The translations under genes and the position numbers were made by a program. 64,000 nt of DNA, taken from Carettochelys insculpta. Its lineage: Eukaryota; Chordata; Testudines; Carettochelyidae. Location of the stretch: assembly GCF_033958435.1 (NCBI RefSeq), contig NC_134138.1, forward strand, positions 182,202,798 through 182,266,797, read 5' to 3'. The notes beneath the pieces are model-generated. The model was not told where the DNA came from and did not search any database. It worked only from the letters and a program-made list of their open reading frames with translations. Within the stretch, counting starts at the first letter, position 1, and every line of letters begins with the position of its first letter. Positions 1-11,724 of this stretch are shown here, one piece after another.

Positions 1-1095
1 TTATGCATTTTCGTGGTCATGACACTTTTTGCTTCATGCACTATACGTGGTTCACATGACTGAATATGCAAACTATTGCCTTATGGACTTGGGGTAAGTG
101 AATTTTGAGGAGGATAAATTTGTGCTGGCTTTGTCAGTTTCAGAAACCTTCCATGTATTTTTATAATATGGCAAAATAAAAATTAAAGCAGAATAAACAT
201 GTGCAAACATATTTTATATGTAGTTTGGGTAAACTTTGTATTTCCCCTAACAAAACTATATCCTCTTTTCATATGAATAAACTTTAAAAAATGTCCTGAT
301 TCACAGTATAAAAATTACATATCCTCTCTTGTTTTCCTGTGAGAACATAAGGCTTTTGTGTCATAATCTGACCCAGTTTAAGGCATTTTTTTGAGACAAG
401 GAAATAAGAGTTTTCTTTTCCCTTCTTATTCAGTTTCTCATGTTTGTATGTCAAAAAAATATCCATAGTTTATATTAAACAAGAAGGTGAACTACTCTAC
501 TGTGTTATTAATGAGCAGGCCTGCCAATGTGGGGGGTGGGGTGAGGGGAAAAGGGCCCAGTGTTTCAATGCCCTAGGCCTCACCCCTTCCACCCTTGGCT
601 CCTCCTCTTCTGGGGCACAGAGGATGGTCACTCTCCCACCTGACCCTGGGGTCCATAGTAGCTGTCAGTACTGCTGCTAATGACCTACACAAAGAATCAC
701 CTCCAACAGGAGTCATGAGTATAGACTTGAGAGATTAGTGTTGTGTGTTGATTCTGCTTCTACCATTGGTTTGTTTGCTTGCTTTAGGCAAGTCATTTTG
801 AAAAACTGTGGTCACTAATTCTGCATGGAAACAGATATGTGTACAAATGACAATGACTCTGTATAGTGCTATAAACACTTATCCGAAATCTGTCAAAATA
901 TGCCATCTGAGAAATGAATGTGTCTGAAGGAGTCAACTTAACTAGTTATTCATTCCTGGGAGTAAAATGTGTGCAATAATTTCCCCCCTAAAACTTCTCA
1001 CTCCCTGCAAGCAACAATACATTCCACACCCAACCTAAGGAGACATCCCAGCAGTGTGGGAATCTCTAGTCTAGGTAGCTTGTGGACTTGATTTT

Positions 1096-1130
1096 GCTCT
1101 CTCTTTCTCTCTCTCTCTCTCTCTTTTTTT
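1096..1130. repeat. CT microsatellite followed by a T run
   Basis: A nearly uninterrupted CT dinucleotide run ends in eight or more T. It is a simple repeat. Confidence 0.9.
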
Positions 1131-1142
1131 TATACTGGTCCA

Positions 1143-1208
1143 TGTCCATTGACTTTTGTGGGGTTACTTTGGAGTTCCACCAACGTAACAGAGCAGAATC
1201 AGGCCTAA
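1143..1208. repeat. Remnant of a short palindromic amniote repeat
   Basis: It carries the recurring words CCATTGACTT, a GGAGT core, and CAGAATCAGGCC at the edge. The same words recur at 2320-2398, 15329-15425 and 43795-43868, which suggests an old dispersed hairpin family. It is degenerate here. Confidence 0.45.
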
Positions 1209-2319
1209 GTGTCCTCTTTCTTCATTTACTTACAGAGAACTGAGTTATCACAGTGAAATTTGAATCTGAATAATACTAAAGAAATAAAATTCTGTAGCCA
1301 AAAGCTTCACCTCAATGCCATCACGAGAGTTTAGCAGACATTGACACTACTCTTTTATTCATAAATTCAGTGCCAAGGAGGAATATCCTCTGCCACTTAG
1401 TACATGAAATCACAATTAATGTACTACAATGGCCTTCTAAGGGGAAACCCAGTAGAACTGATTTATATCTTATAAAATATTACATTAAATCCCTTCTCTT
1501 TCTTTTGACACTTCTGTTTTATTTCCATTTCCCGCCTATATTTTATGTGTAGCTCTGGTTTTTGTTTCATGCTTGTGCTGAAAATCAGCAGAGGGGAAAT
1601 AATGGAGCAAGATGAGAATACTGGGCAAAACATAGCCATTTTTCAGTCACCAGATCCTGTCCTCATGGCACATTCTTTTGTATTTCACTATTAGCTCTTA
1701 AAGAAAAGTGATACAGTAAGGGGCGGTGGAGGTGGGGGCCTGCGGGAAGCAGAGAAAGAGTGATGACATTGGATGATCCTTTGCAGCTGGTACCTAGAAG
1801 TATAAAACAGGCAATTGCCTGTATTCATTCAGCAATTAGATACTCAGGGGCAAAGCCTGTCTTCAGTTACACCTGTGAAATCCTGCTGAAGTCATAGTAT
1901 AGCAGTCAAGCAGCATGCAACAGAGGGTCAATGGGAATGGTAAATGGGGACAGAATTGGAGGTTACCACTGTTGTCTGTCCCCAGGCTTCATAAAACAAT
2001 TGTAATTCTGATCACCATTCAGTTTACTAAAATTGAAATGATATACCTGGCTGGCGAGTGTTTTCCCCAACTGCCAGCTAAAAATCATATAATTATACAT
2101 GACCCTGCCAATTGGAGGCTAGCTCCTAATTTGCATGCAGAACCATGTTGACAATTTTTTGGTTGTGAATGGTTTTTCCTAGGTGGAATTGCATGCACCC
2201 ATATCAGCAAGTCTATCCACTACACAAAAATATCATCCTGTCAGTTAAGAAGAACTGTTCTTGATCTAGAGTTGCACCTTCATAAGTTTCAGTCCAATAT
2301 CAGAAAAACATTGACCTTC

Positions 2320-2398
2320 AGTTGGTGTAAATCACCACAGCTCCACTGACTTGCAAATTGGTGTCACTCCATTTTTGACTTGCTCAGGATTTGGCCTG
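2320..2398. repeat. Remnant of a short palindromic amniote repeat
   Basis: The left arm GTTGGTGTAAATCACCA and a later partly inverted segment surround CTCCACTGACTTG, followed by TCAGGATTTGGCC. It belongs with the copies at 1143-1208, 15329-15425 and 43795-43868. Confidence 0.5.
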
Positions 2399-3037
2399 TG
2401 ATGAAATTCTGCACCTAGAAAGCAATCATCTTTTTTCAGATACTGCTTCAAATCACCAGGTTGTCCATGAGCATTTATGGCTCCTCAGTGCCAAGGCAAT
2501 CAAGCAGAACAGTAGCTATACTAAAAGCTTTTGAATAAATGAACAGGCCAATGTATTTGAAGATACCTGCTGTGCCCTGGGAGACTGATGGATCATGATA
2601 TCAGACCAAAAATCTCAGAATTCCATCCAGTCACTAGAAAGGGGCTTGTTGAAAAAGGCCAACGGTCTCCTGACACTGACAGCTGAGGATGTCTGGGTAA
2701 CTTGCACTGATCTAAACATGATGGTGCAACATGAGCAAACACAACTTCCTCATTCTTGTGCCAGGAGCAAGTCTGTCATATGGTCATACTGAAATGCACT
2801 AGTTATTGCTGTGTCATACGAAAGTGTCACCTTTCAGATGGCCTGCCTACAGCATGTAAACAAATAATATTTATTTTTTATTTTATTTTGGTACATAATA
2901 ATTTTATTGGATAATAGACAAAAACATATAAGTTATAAATTCAAAGTTAGCTGCAGCGTACCATTATTTAAAGCTGTCAGGCTGGATCCTCGGCCCATTG
3001 TAAATCAGTAACATTCCTTAAGAAATTGTCACATTTA

Positions 3038-3747
3038 AGCTGTGTCTACACGTGCACGCTACTTCGAAGTAGCGGCACTAACTTCGAAATAGCACCCGTC
3101 GCGGCTACACGCGTCGTGCGCTATTTCAAAGTTAACTTCGACGTTAGGCGGCGAGACGTCGAAGTCGCTAACCTCATGAGGGGATCGGAATAGCACCCTA
3201 CTTCGACGTTCAACGTCGAAGTAGGGACCGTGTAGACGATCCGCGTCCCGCAACGTCGAAATTGTGGGGTCCTCCATGGCAGCCATCAGCTGGGGGGTTG
3301 AGAGATGCTGTCTCTCCAGCCCGTGCGGGGCTCTATGGTCACCGTGTGCAGCAGCCCTTAGCCCAGGGCTTCTGGCTGCTGCTGCTGCAGCAGGGGATTC
3401 ATGCTGCATGCACAGGGTCTGCAACTCGTTGTCGGCTCTGTGTATCTTGTGGTGTTTAGTGCAAGTGTGTCTGGGAGGGGCCCTTTAGGGAGCGGCTGGC
3501 TGTTGAGTCCGCCCTGTGACCCTGTCTGCAGCTGTGCCTGGCACCCTTATTTCGATGTGTGCTACTGTGGTGTGTAGACGTTCCCTCGCTGCACCTATTT
3601 CGATGTGGTGCTGCGCAACGTTGATGTTGAACATCGACGTTGCCAGCCCTGGAGGACGTGTAGACGTTATTCATCGAAATAGCCTATTTCGATGTCGCCA
3701 CATCGAAATAGGCTACTTCGATGTAGGCTTCACGTGTAGACGTAGCC
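3038..3747 (+). mobile_element. Mini-Harbinger copy A (non-autonomous, 710 bp)
   Basis: This copy starts AGCTGTGTCTACACGTG and ends CACGTGTAGACGTAGCC. The terminal inverted repeats match at 29 of 36 bases, and TTA flanks both ends (3035-3037, 3748-3750). Its first ~285 bp match the left end of the autonomous element at 24846-29457. Its last ~300 bp match that element's right end, from GGGAGGGGCCCTTTAAGGG onward. The genes between are missing. A perfect 15-bp-arm palindrome lies at 3196-3226. Minus- and plus-strand frames of 70-120 codons exist but recur only because the copies are similar, so I do not call them genes. Confidence 0.9.
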
Positions 3748-3750
3748 TTA

Positions 3751-5211
3751 AACTCCACAATTGAAATAACTGTGAAAAACAATTAATCCAAATTTTGATC
3801 CAAATAGAAGATCATGCCTGTGGGAATAAATAGGATTCCTTTAAAGCCCTACTAGTCAGAATGAAGGACATCTTACCCTGTCATAGTTCTTAAGTTTGGC
3901 ACCCTGTATTTTCTAAAAATACACCCATGCACCATCAAGTACATTTTAAGGCTGAAAACAGAAAGGAGAGGAGAGAGAATGATATCATTTAACATGAAAT
4001 CCAGAATTGGGAGGGGAAGTGGGGAGCACTGATTCAGGAATTTTTTTTCCTTCATTAGTTAGTATATCATAGCTGAAATCAAAACCCCAGTGCAAACTCC
4101 CTGAAGGCAGCAGCATAATAAATAGGTCTTTAAGGTCTTTTCTAAATGACATGGAATGAATACCCACTCTCACCGCCCACCCCACCTTACTCTCTTTCCG
4201 AGAGAGATTTATAACATGATTCTTCATGTACAGACATGCAATCCACACTAAGGGCAACAAATGAGAAGACCAGCTGCTCTTCCATCCTTTCTTTTGTCCC
4301 CGCTACCTCTCACCTCCATCCATGTACCCACGATTGCCCTGATGGTAGTTGCAGGCTTTATTACAGCCTTGCTGTTTGAGTAATAATAATAAGACTTTGT
4401 ACTTCTGTACCTTCTTTCATCTGAGGCCTACAGAATGTTTTTTTACATGCTCATCTAAAGGGGTTCATTTAGCAATGCATCTCCTATTTTTTAGGACTCA
4501 TTATTATACAGCTGCTAAAAATATCACAGAGTAGAACCCACCATCACCTGTCTTCAAGCATTCATTTATGTATGGCACAATGCACGTCAGGCTGGTGCAA
4601 TGACTTCCCAGCTGTCCCCCCAAAAATCACAAAACCTTCAACTAGTTGTGCTCCCTTCTTCCCAGGGTCACCTTTATGACAAATTGTAAATAGTCTAAAT
4701 AGACCAGAACAGTAGTGGCAACCCAAGGAGAGCAGCTTCAGCCTACTGTCTATACAGACCTGTGGGTCTGACTCCAGCTCCCTCCCAGCTGTTTTGCTGC
4801 CTCCCAGGCAGCTCTTCATATTTCATCTGTTCCCTCTGACATGTCAGGGTTAATTGGCTGCTGCATTAACCCGTTGGGAGTGTGGGTTAGGGCGTGTCCC
4901 TGCGCCCTGTCAAAGCAGAGTATAAATTTGGAAGAGGTGTGGGAGAATTGTGGAATTTCACTCCAACGCCTGCCATCTGAGGAGATGCATTCAGAGCCAG
5001 AAAGGAGATAAAAGCACAGTTAGCCCTGAAACTATGACAGGTGCATAGAACATGTTGTGAAGAAACAAGAAGCCCTTTAGTTGTACTGAACAAAGGCCGG
5101 AACAGGATTATTATCCAGGTTTCATATTCTGACCAAAGACATTCTGACTAAGTACTGCCGATTTGCTAAAAGCCTTGTAATATTATGCTTCCACTTCTCA
5201 ATTTACTTCTA
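3751..5211. other. Non-coding stretch, no gene seen
   Basis: No supported gene. Around 4840-5060 a segment begins near TGTCAGGGTTAATTGG and carries TATAAATT at about 4922. It could be a degenerate LTR or a chance promoter-like string. I found no second copy in the window to support either reading. Confidence 0.5.
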
Positions 5212-5214
5212 TAT

Positions 5215-6214
5215 GGTTATGTCTACAGTAGATCATAAAGTCAATTTTAAGGGAGTTAGGTCAATTTTATGAGGTAATTGTCTTCACTACAAATATTATT
5301 GTTGATTTTAAGGGGTCCTCAGGTAAACTTTTCTACTTCAGTTTTTTCATGAGGAGTAAAGCCAAATTCAAATTTACAAAGTTGACTTAAGGCTAGTGTA
5401 GACACCGCATTATTTAATTCGATTTTATTGGCCTCCAGAAGTGTCCCACAATGTACCCAATCGGTCCGTTCTGACCATTACTTTCAACTCCCCTGCTCTC
5501 CAGGTGAGCAGAAAGTAGGAAACAGGAATCAGCCTGGGCTTTCTGTCTGCCCTCCGCTCAACCCCACTACTATGTGGCTGCTGGGCTCTCTGACTGCCCT
5601 CCACACCATGCAGCTGCCTGGCTGTCCAGCTGTCCCCTGCACCATGTGGCTGCCCCACCAACAGGCAGCTTCCAGGCTCTCCGGCTGCCTCCCCCACACC
5701 ACACAGCTGCCAAGTCAAAATTGAATGAATGAAAATAACAGCATCAAAATGAAGCATTTCAACAATACAAACAACTTTTCAATAGCTCCAAATTGAAACT
5801 TTTCAGATTTCTGCATTTTTACCTCTCTCAGGCCTGGCCCTCTAGCCTTGTAAAGGCATGTGCTGGGGGCAGGTTGTGGAAAAGTGGCATGAAAATGCAT
5901 TTGGCAGTTTGTTTTCAACAAACAGGGAGTGTGGGCAATGCACTCTGGGATGATGACATCAAACACCCACAACCACCTGCAGCATGTTTTTTTCGCCATA
6001 ACACACTGGCACAGAAAACTAGTATGCATGGAGGTTCAGGAACTGTGGGATAGGTACCCACAATTCATTGCTGACATAGTTGAACTTAGCAAAGGTAACG
6101 GGGCACGCGATCCAGACTTTCTAAACGTGGGCACTGACCATCAACTTTTTAAAACCTAGTGGTGTAAAGTTGACTTTAATAAAGTCAACTTTATTTCCTA
6201 CTGTAAACATAGCC
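5215..6214 (+). mobile_element. 1 kb non-autonomous Harbinger-like element
   Basis: The left end is GGTTATGTCTACAGTAG and the right end, reversed, is GGCTATGTTTACAGTAG (15 of 17 match). TAT flanks both sides (5212-5214, 6215-6217). The subterminal sequence is rich in AAAGTCAACTTTA and AAGTTGACTT words on both ends. The interior (about 5440-6110) holds frames of 76-110 codons on both strands with no recognisable domain. I read it as an internal-deletion or captured-sequence derivative, not a gene carrier. The ends resemble, but are not the same family as, the 24846-29457 element. Confidence 0.8.
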
Positions 6215-6217
6215 TAT

Positions 6218-8724
6218 GTTTACCATTTTATCTCTTCCAGAAAACAAAGCCAGTAATGCGTTGTCTAGTTGTCCCAGTCCTTGTATCCATTTGAGGATTT
6301 TGCTCAAGGAAGTTTAACTTGACCCACCTTCACAAAGTGGGCTCTACTGGTGGAAGCAGAACAAGGAAAATCATAACCAAAATAGAACCTTTCTTACCTC
6401 CGGTGTTTTCCTCCCTTTTACTAAAAGAGTTGAACAAAAATTGAAATTTCTATCTATACTGAGATGAAAAGAAGAAATATTTTTTCACAGAATAAGATAA
6501 AAAAATTCAGTTAAGAAACTGATCAATTTTGTTCTGAATTATTCGGACATTAAACTGTATCTGCTACAGTGCCTCATGAGAGTTATAATTCAGGTCCCTC
6601 ACACCTTTGGACAAGGGGGAGAGATTGCATAGTACTAAGAGAGATGTAGCCTAGCAAAGGAACCCCTGCCCATAGCAGAGGCTGTAGGTGTGAAACACCT
6701 GATTACAGCTTGCTTGAGGCATTGAGACGTTGTAAGCTAATGCAGTTTGATAGCTGAACCAAAACAAAATATTTTGTTAAGATTTTCCTGATAGAAATCA
6801 GAAATATTTAGTTCAAACTACTTTTTCTGTCAGAAATCCTGTTTGTCAAAAAGTCCCAACTTGCTATACTAACTAGATGTGGGCCAGTGCCACAAAGTTT
6901 TGCTCTAGATCCAAATTACTCAAAAGTTTGAGATGAGGGTTGATTTTGATCTGGAGTTTTGGAAACAGTCTCTAATTTTGTGGGCCTTTCCACATTCTGA
7001 TAACTACACACCGAAAATGATGACCACAGAAATGAGTAAGCACTGTCAGAAAGTGTTCAGATAAACAAACATTTAATTACCATTTTCAGCCAATAATATA
7101 TTTTACATCTGCTGCTTTGTTTTGAATGGTGAGTTATAAATAATAGTATAATTTCCTAAATTAAAATATCCTTACTGCTAATGGATGAGGAGTGATGGGG
7201 TTTTTAGAGCATTAGCTCATTAATTATCTTTAATGCATTGAGACTGTGGTTCTGAAACAAATGTAAAAAAGTGTTCTGAAATAAGAACTGCATCAAACCA
7301 CCATAAACCTTCCACACCTTATTGTAGCATCATAGTTAGTTGTTTAAGATGATTTTTAAGGATACATTTTAGATTTCAAATAGTAATTTTTATTGTGAAA
7401 TCCACTCCACTTCTGAGTTAGATTTCTGAACTGACCGTTTTATTTCTTATGACTGCATTTATTTTTTCTGTTTATCTTTTCAGAATGTTTTTTCTTTGGT
7501 TACAGAAAGCAGGAGATCATTTTCATATTACTTCTTTTGTCATGGTTGGACAGGTCAATGGCCTAGGGAAGTTCTGGAACTAGATTATTTTAGTCTATGG
7601 TTCAAACTGCATGGTGCAAAATTCTAGAGTTGGATTTTTCAAATTTCTTTAACCCTCAAACTACAGAAATCTGATAAAATAAGCTAGTTCACTGGATATT
7701 TCTGCAATTTCAAGGTAAAAATAGCAAACAACTCAACAGAAAATTTATTCTGGAGATATTTTGGCCACAAAAATGGACAATGGGTGCTGTATCTGACACA
7801 GAACCACAGTTTTAGATGAGAATTCAGAATCAGCCAGTATTTTAATTCATATCTCTTTCTTCCTTGAAATTTAGAAGAGTTTGAAGTGGAAGGTTTTGGT
7901 TATGGCCCACCTCTCATTTGGGCAGCCATTTTGCAGTTTTTCCTCATAGCTAAGTCTTTCTCACTGGTAGACATATAATTTTCATTTTGTGGTTTGTTCT
8001 CTTCTTGGGCACGATACTTGAAGATGATACTCTTCACATACTCCATACTCACGCTCTGACAGACTTCAGGTCAAGGTCAAAGAGCTTTTTAAAAAAAATT
8101 GGATATATTGGCATTCTATTATTTAATGGAGGAAGAAGCAAGTAAACTATGGAGTGTGTGTGTGTGTGTGTGTGTGTAATTATCTTTATTTTTTGTCCCC
8201 AGTGACATGACAGGGATAAAAGTACTCTTCTAATAGTCAATTTTTGAAGATACTCTAATATAGGTGTTCTTTTCTTTTTGTTTCTCTCTGTAGTCTATTT
8301 TAATGTTTACAGTGACTGTTTATTTTGAATTATTTATTATCTAAGCACTTTAAGATTTATATTTAAAGAGGGAGTAATTCACTGCTTTTTTGTATGAAAA
8401 GAATTATTTTATCATCCCTAAGTTTAAAGCATTTCCTCTGAGTGAAATGCTACAATTCTGTAAATTTATAAATAAATGCCTTAATATTTCCAATGAGAGG
8501 CAGTTAAAAATAATATTTAATGATTTCTTGTTTTTGGTGTGTTTCAAATTTTTTCAGATTCTTCTGGAAAGTAAACTACAGAACGTAGAGATTTGAACAA
8601 TAATTCACAAGTGGATTATTTCAAAACCTGAAGAATAAATTGCTATTTTCAGTTATGTTGGTCATAAATGTTTCTACTAACATTGCAGTTTTTCATGTGT
8701 AACAGTTTTATATTTACATATTCA
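6218..8724. other. Non-coding stretch, no gene seen
   Basis: AT-rich sequence with many stops in all frames. The only feature I can name is the GT microsatellite at 8154-8177. Confidence 0.6.
8154..8177. repeat. GT dinucleotide microsatellite
   Basis: Twelve uninterrupted GT units. Confidence 0.95.
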
Positions 8725-9891
8725 TAGGCTCCTACCAAATTCATGTCTGTGAAAAATGAATTAGGGACTATGGAATCTGTCCTCACCCATGAAACCTTGT
8801 CTGTAGTGTGCTTTTATCACAGGGGTGGGTAGAATCATGCCTGGGGGCCAGATCCAGCTCGCTAAGCATTTCTCTCTGGTCTGCCCTGCTAATTAGCACA
8901 GCATGCAAACTTACAGCCAGCAGCATATATTCAGCTGCCCCTCCCACCTCCTTGTTCCATCTGCAGCAGAGCTGCTCCTAGGATTCTCCTGCTAGCTGTG
9001 TAGAGGGGGAGAGAGTGGAGGGGAGAGGGCAGTGCTGAAGTCAGGGTGTTCTCTGCACCATGGAGGTGGAGTACCGGGACGGAGGATCAGGGAAAGACGC
9101 AGCGGAGCTGCTCCGGTTTGAAGCATGGGTGGTAAGTGGCTCAGGAGTGCAAAGGGGGCAGGGCAGGGCAGGGCAGTGGGGTGACAACAGAGCAGGACAT
9201 ATTTTTCTTACAGACGCAGAGGTTGGCTTCTCTCAGAAACTTACCCAGCAGGAGCCAGCAAATACACACTGTGTCACTGTCACATTTACCCCTGCTGTGG
9301 CCCGCCCCCACAGAGTCGCTGTCACACGTGCACTGCAGCACACACACAGTCAGTCTCACAAAGTCTCTCTCTCTCGCACACACAAAGTGTTTCTCATTCA
9401 CAGTCTCACACTTTCTTCTCTGTAGCCGCCAGCCCTAACCCTTCTGCCCCAGGTCCCACTCCTTTGGGGGAACATAGAGCTGTCCCATGACCAATACCAA
9501 CATTTGTGGAGTGGCCCCTCTGTGAAAATTACTGCCCATCACTGTCCTATACTATAAAGATTTCCCCTGGGAAGTGGGGACAGCATGTATCAAACTGGGA
9601 GTCCCAACCCAAAAGGTAGTTGTGGGGTGGAGGTGGCCTCAGTTTTTGTAAAAGGGTCATGGGACTGTCAGCCTTCTTCTGGAGTGCTGCTAGCCAGCAG
9701 CTGCTGCTCTAGTTATAAGAGCTTCAAAGAAGTAAGGGTTGCAATACCGTGACCTCCGCACACATCTGCTTCTCTTGGGTTTGTGACCCAAAAGCAACAC
9801 CTGAAAATCCAAAAACCTTGAAATTTATTAAATTTAAAATCCTATGGCCATGAAATTTACCAAAAAGGACCATGAATTTGCTAGGGCCTCA
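8725..9891. mobile_element. Outer hAT-like element, split by an inner one
   Basis: The left end reads TAGGCTCCTACCAAATTCATG. The right end, reversed, reads AGGCCCTAGCAAATTCATGG, so the termini are inverted repeats with one indel. The same terminal block recurs at 54375-54455. The interior is interrupted by the element at 8820-9544. Sequence after the interruption (TCCTATACTATAAAG and onward, with AGTCCCAACCCAAAAGG) is what I recall as the continuation of this turtle repeat. I could not find a convincing 8-bp target duplication, so the hAT assignment is by terminal resemblance. Confidence 0.6.
8820..9544 (+). mobile_element. Inner hAT-like non-autonomous element
   Basis: It begins CAGGGGTGGGTAGAAT and ends with the approximate inverse of that string (reversed: CAGTGATGGGCAGTAA, 11 of 16 match). 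CAGGGGTGGGC-type ends are typical of hAT MITEs. The interior includes a GGGCAGGGCAGGGCAG pentamer run (9157-9177) and a CACACA/CTCTCT stretch (9339-9390). Frames of up to 121 codons there are low complexity and show no domain. The 8-bp target duplication is not preserved. Confidence 0.55.
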
Positions 9892-10492
9892 CTTAAGCTC
9901 TGTGGAATGGGTATTATTGAGGAAACTATTGTCTATAAATGGATGATATTCAGTAGGTCTTGAATTGTTGAAGTATATTTGATTTTTCTGGATTATTTAT
10001 AAAATTGCGACACCTTTGTATGAAAAATGGAAAAAAATTATTCCACTTTATGGCATGTATAATGCAAGAGAAAAGTGTAATTATGTTAGAGTTTTTCTCA
10101 ATATTTGTGACCAAAAAATTTTGATAAATACGTTGTTTTGTCAAAAATAAAAGCTTTAATGAGAACTATTCTGATTATTATTTTCAAAAATGAAAACTGT
10201 TGAAAACATTTTCATATTTTTTTAATAAAAATACTTTTTTAAATAGAAAATTTCCCTTTTCTGTTTTTTTTCTGAACAAATGTAAGGCAGAGGAGGGAGA
10301 AGGTTAAAAAAAAGAATGAAGAAAAATCACTTTTGTGTACTTATTTCACAACTGCATAAAGGTTTTTTTAAGCATAAGTTGAGAGTTATTTTTCACATTA
10401 ACAGGGCTTGAGGTATAGCTCTGAAAATAAAATGGCCATTGTGGCTAGGACAGCAGCTTAGGCCTAGATTCTCAAGCCCAGCCAACCCCTGA
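9892..10492. other. AT-rich non-coding stretch
   Basis: Very AT-rich with poly-A and poly-T runs. No repeat family or gene is recognised. Confidence 0.6.
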
Positions 10493-10698
10493 ATACGTCT
10501 ACACTGCAGCTGGGAGCAAGCCTTCAGGTCTGCTTTGACAGATCTTCATTAGCAGAGGTCTTACGGCTATCCTGAGTCACTAATGGAGCCACAATGTCCA
10601 CTCTGCTACTTTTAGTTCACTAGCTCAAGCCACATTAAGAGAAATTTGTCTGCTTGTGATGGGAGGAGCACTACTTCCAAACATAGTGCTGACATACA
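10493..10698 (+). mobile_element. MITE fragment, right part cut by a second MITE
   Basis: It begins near ATACGTCTACACTGCAGCTGGGAGC, a terminal style shared with the Harbinger-like MITEs here. No matching right end follows. Instead the next element starts at 10699, so this one is truncated or interrupted. Confidence 0.4.
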
Positions 10699-10937
10699 GG
10701 CTATGGTTACGCTAGTGAGTTTTGTTGACAAAACTGGGCATCAGCACACAAAATGCATTTTCTCAACAGAAACTGACAAAAAAGCTGTGGAGACTCGTCC
10801 AGAGCCTTTTTGGTGACAGAGCAGATCAAATGATCAATCCACTTTTATGTTTAGACACGATCTGTGAACAGAAGTTTTGTCAGAACAACTCTTCTGACAG
10901 TAACTTCTATACACATGCTTCTAGTGTAGACATAGCC
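10699..10937 (+). mobile_element. 239-bp MITE with ACA target duplication
   Basis: Ends are GGCTATGGTTACGCTAG and, reversed, GGCTATGTCTACACTAG. ACA lies on each side (10696-10698, 10938-10940). The interior words GTTTTGTTGACAAAAC and GTCAGAACAACTCTTCTGACAG recur in the MITEs at 33276, 53333 and 53760, so this is one family. It has no coding content. Confidence 0.8.
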
Positions 10938-11307
10938 ACAGTGTGTTTTTTGTGTCCTATTGTAATGAGCTAAATGGAGAAGACTTTTCATGTGTTTTCA
11001 AGGAAAGCAGGATAGTGGCAGCCATCTTACAGTGTAAACGCCAGTGGATTTACAGTATGTTCATTTGTGCGCAAGGTTTGCCAGAGTTTGATCCTGTGTT
11101 GTAACTGTTGCTAGTTGTGCTTGTTTGAAATCCAAATTTGCCTGAGGCTGGTATTTTACAATGTCCATCACAAATATGTGAATGGGTAATCATCCCACAA
11201 GTTTTAATTATACCAACCTAATGGAAATGTAAAGTCAATAGATACTTATCCTGAATAATAGTGATTTTTAGTTGTTGTAATTCTGACAGTTTTTCACATG
11301 CGTAATA

Positions 11308-11616
11308 CCAGTTGAATCTCTCTAATCCAGCACTATCCTGTCCAGGAACATGCCTTGTTCTGCATGATTTTAGTTAGTTTAGTTATCCTGGGGGAGGACA
11401 AGTTTCCCATGGTCCCATAAAGGTTGTTTATAGTCACTAGTCTTGGCTTTCAGTGTTCTGTTCTCTTATTTAGCTCTAATTTACCCCTGTCAGAGCCCAC
11501 TAAGCAGTAGAAGTATTGGTAATGCGCTAGATAATGTTGACCTCCTGTGGTTTTGGCAAATTCTCTCGTTTGGCACCAGTTAGGCCTTGAGGGTACCAGA
11601 CGAGAGGTTTAACATG
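11308..11616 (+). mobile_element. Mariner-like (Tc1/mariner) non-autonomous element
   Basis: Termini are CCAGTTGAATCTCTCTAATCC and, reversed, CATGTTAAACCTCTCGTCTGG, flanked by TA on both sides (11306-11307, 11617-11618). Interior blocks AGCAGTAGAAGTATTGGTAATGC and TTGGCACCAGTTAGGCC closely match 59838-60163. Size and TA duplication fit a Tc1/mariner MITE. Confidence 0.7.
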
Positions 11617-11724
11617 TACAACTTTTGTTACCTTTGATAAGGTAGAGCTCTGTTTTAGAGAGGGTAGAATGGTTTGGAGTTGTGTGGCAAGTCCCCTGGT
11701 TTGGTACTCGGGGAACGTATTCAA

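Larger units (their letters stand above)
1..3034. other. Non-coding stretch, no gene seen
   Basis: AT-rich sequence with only short chance reading frames. It holds a CT microsatellite (1096-1130), two old palindromic repeat remnants (1143-1208, 2320-2398), and a slightly GC-rich patch at 515-680 that looks repeat-derived but which I cannot name. Confidence 0.6.

Noticed and set aside
3059..3424. 121-codon minus-strand frame repeated in mini-Harbinger copies A, E and F (and shortened in B and D)
   Set aside because: It reads through the terminal inverted repeat, starts in a CAG/CTG-rich tract, lacks any domain, and varies in length between copies. Its recurrence follows from DNA similarity of the transposon copies.
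4840..5060. TATAAATT near 4922 as a host promoter or LTR
   Set aside because: There is no downstream exon, no partner repeat and no second copy in the window. A chance match cannot be excluded.
9060..9425. 121-codon plus-strand frame as a gene
   Set aside because: It lies inside a hAT-like element. It consists of low-complexity CA/CT and GGGCA repeats with no domain.
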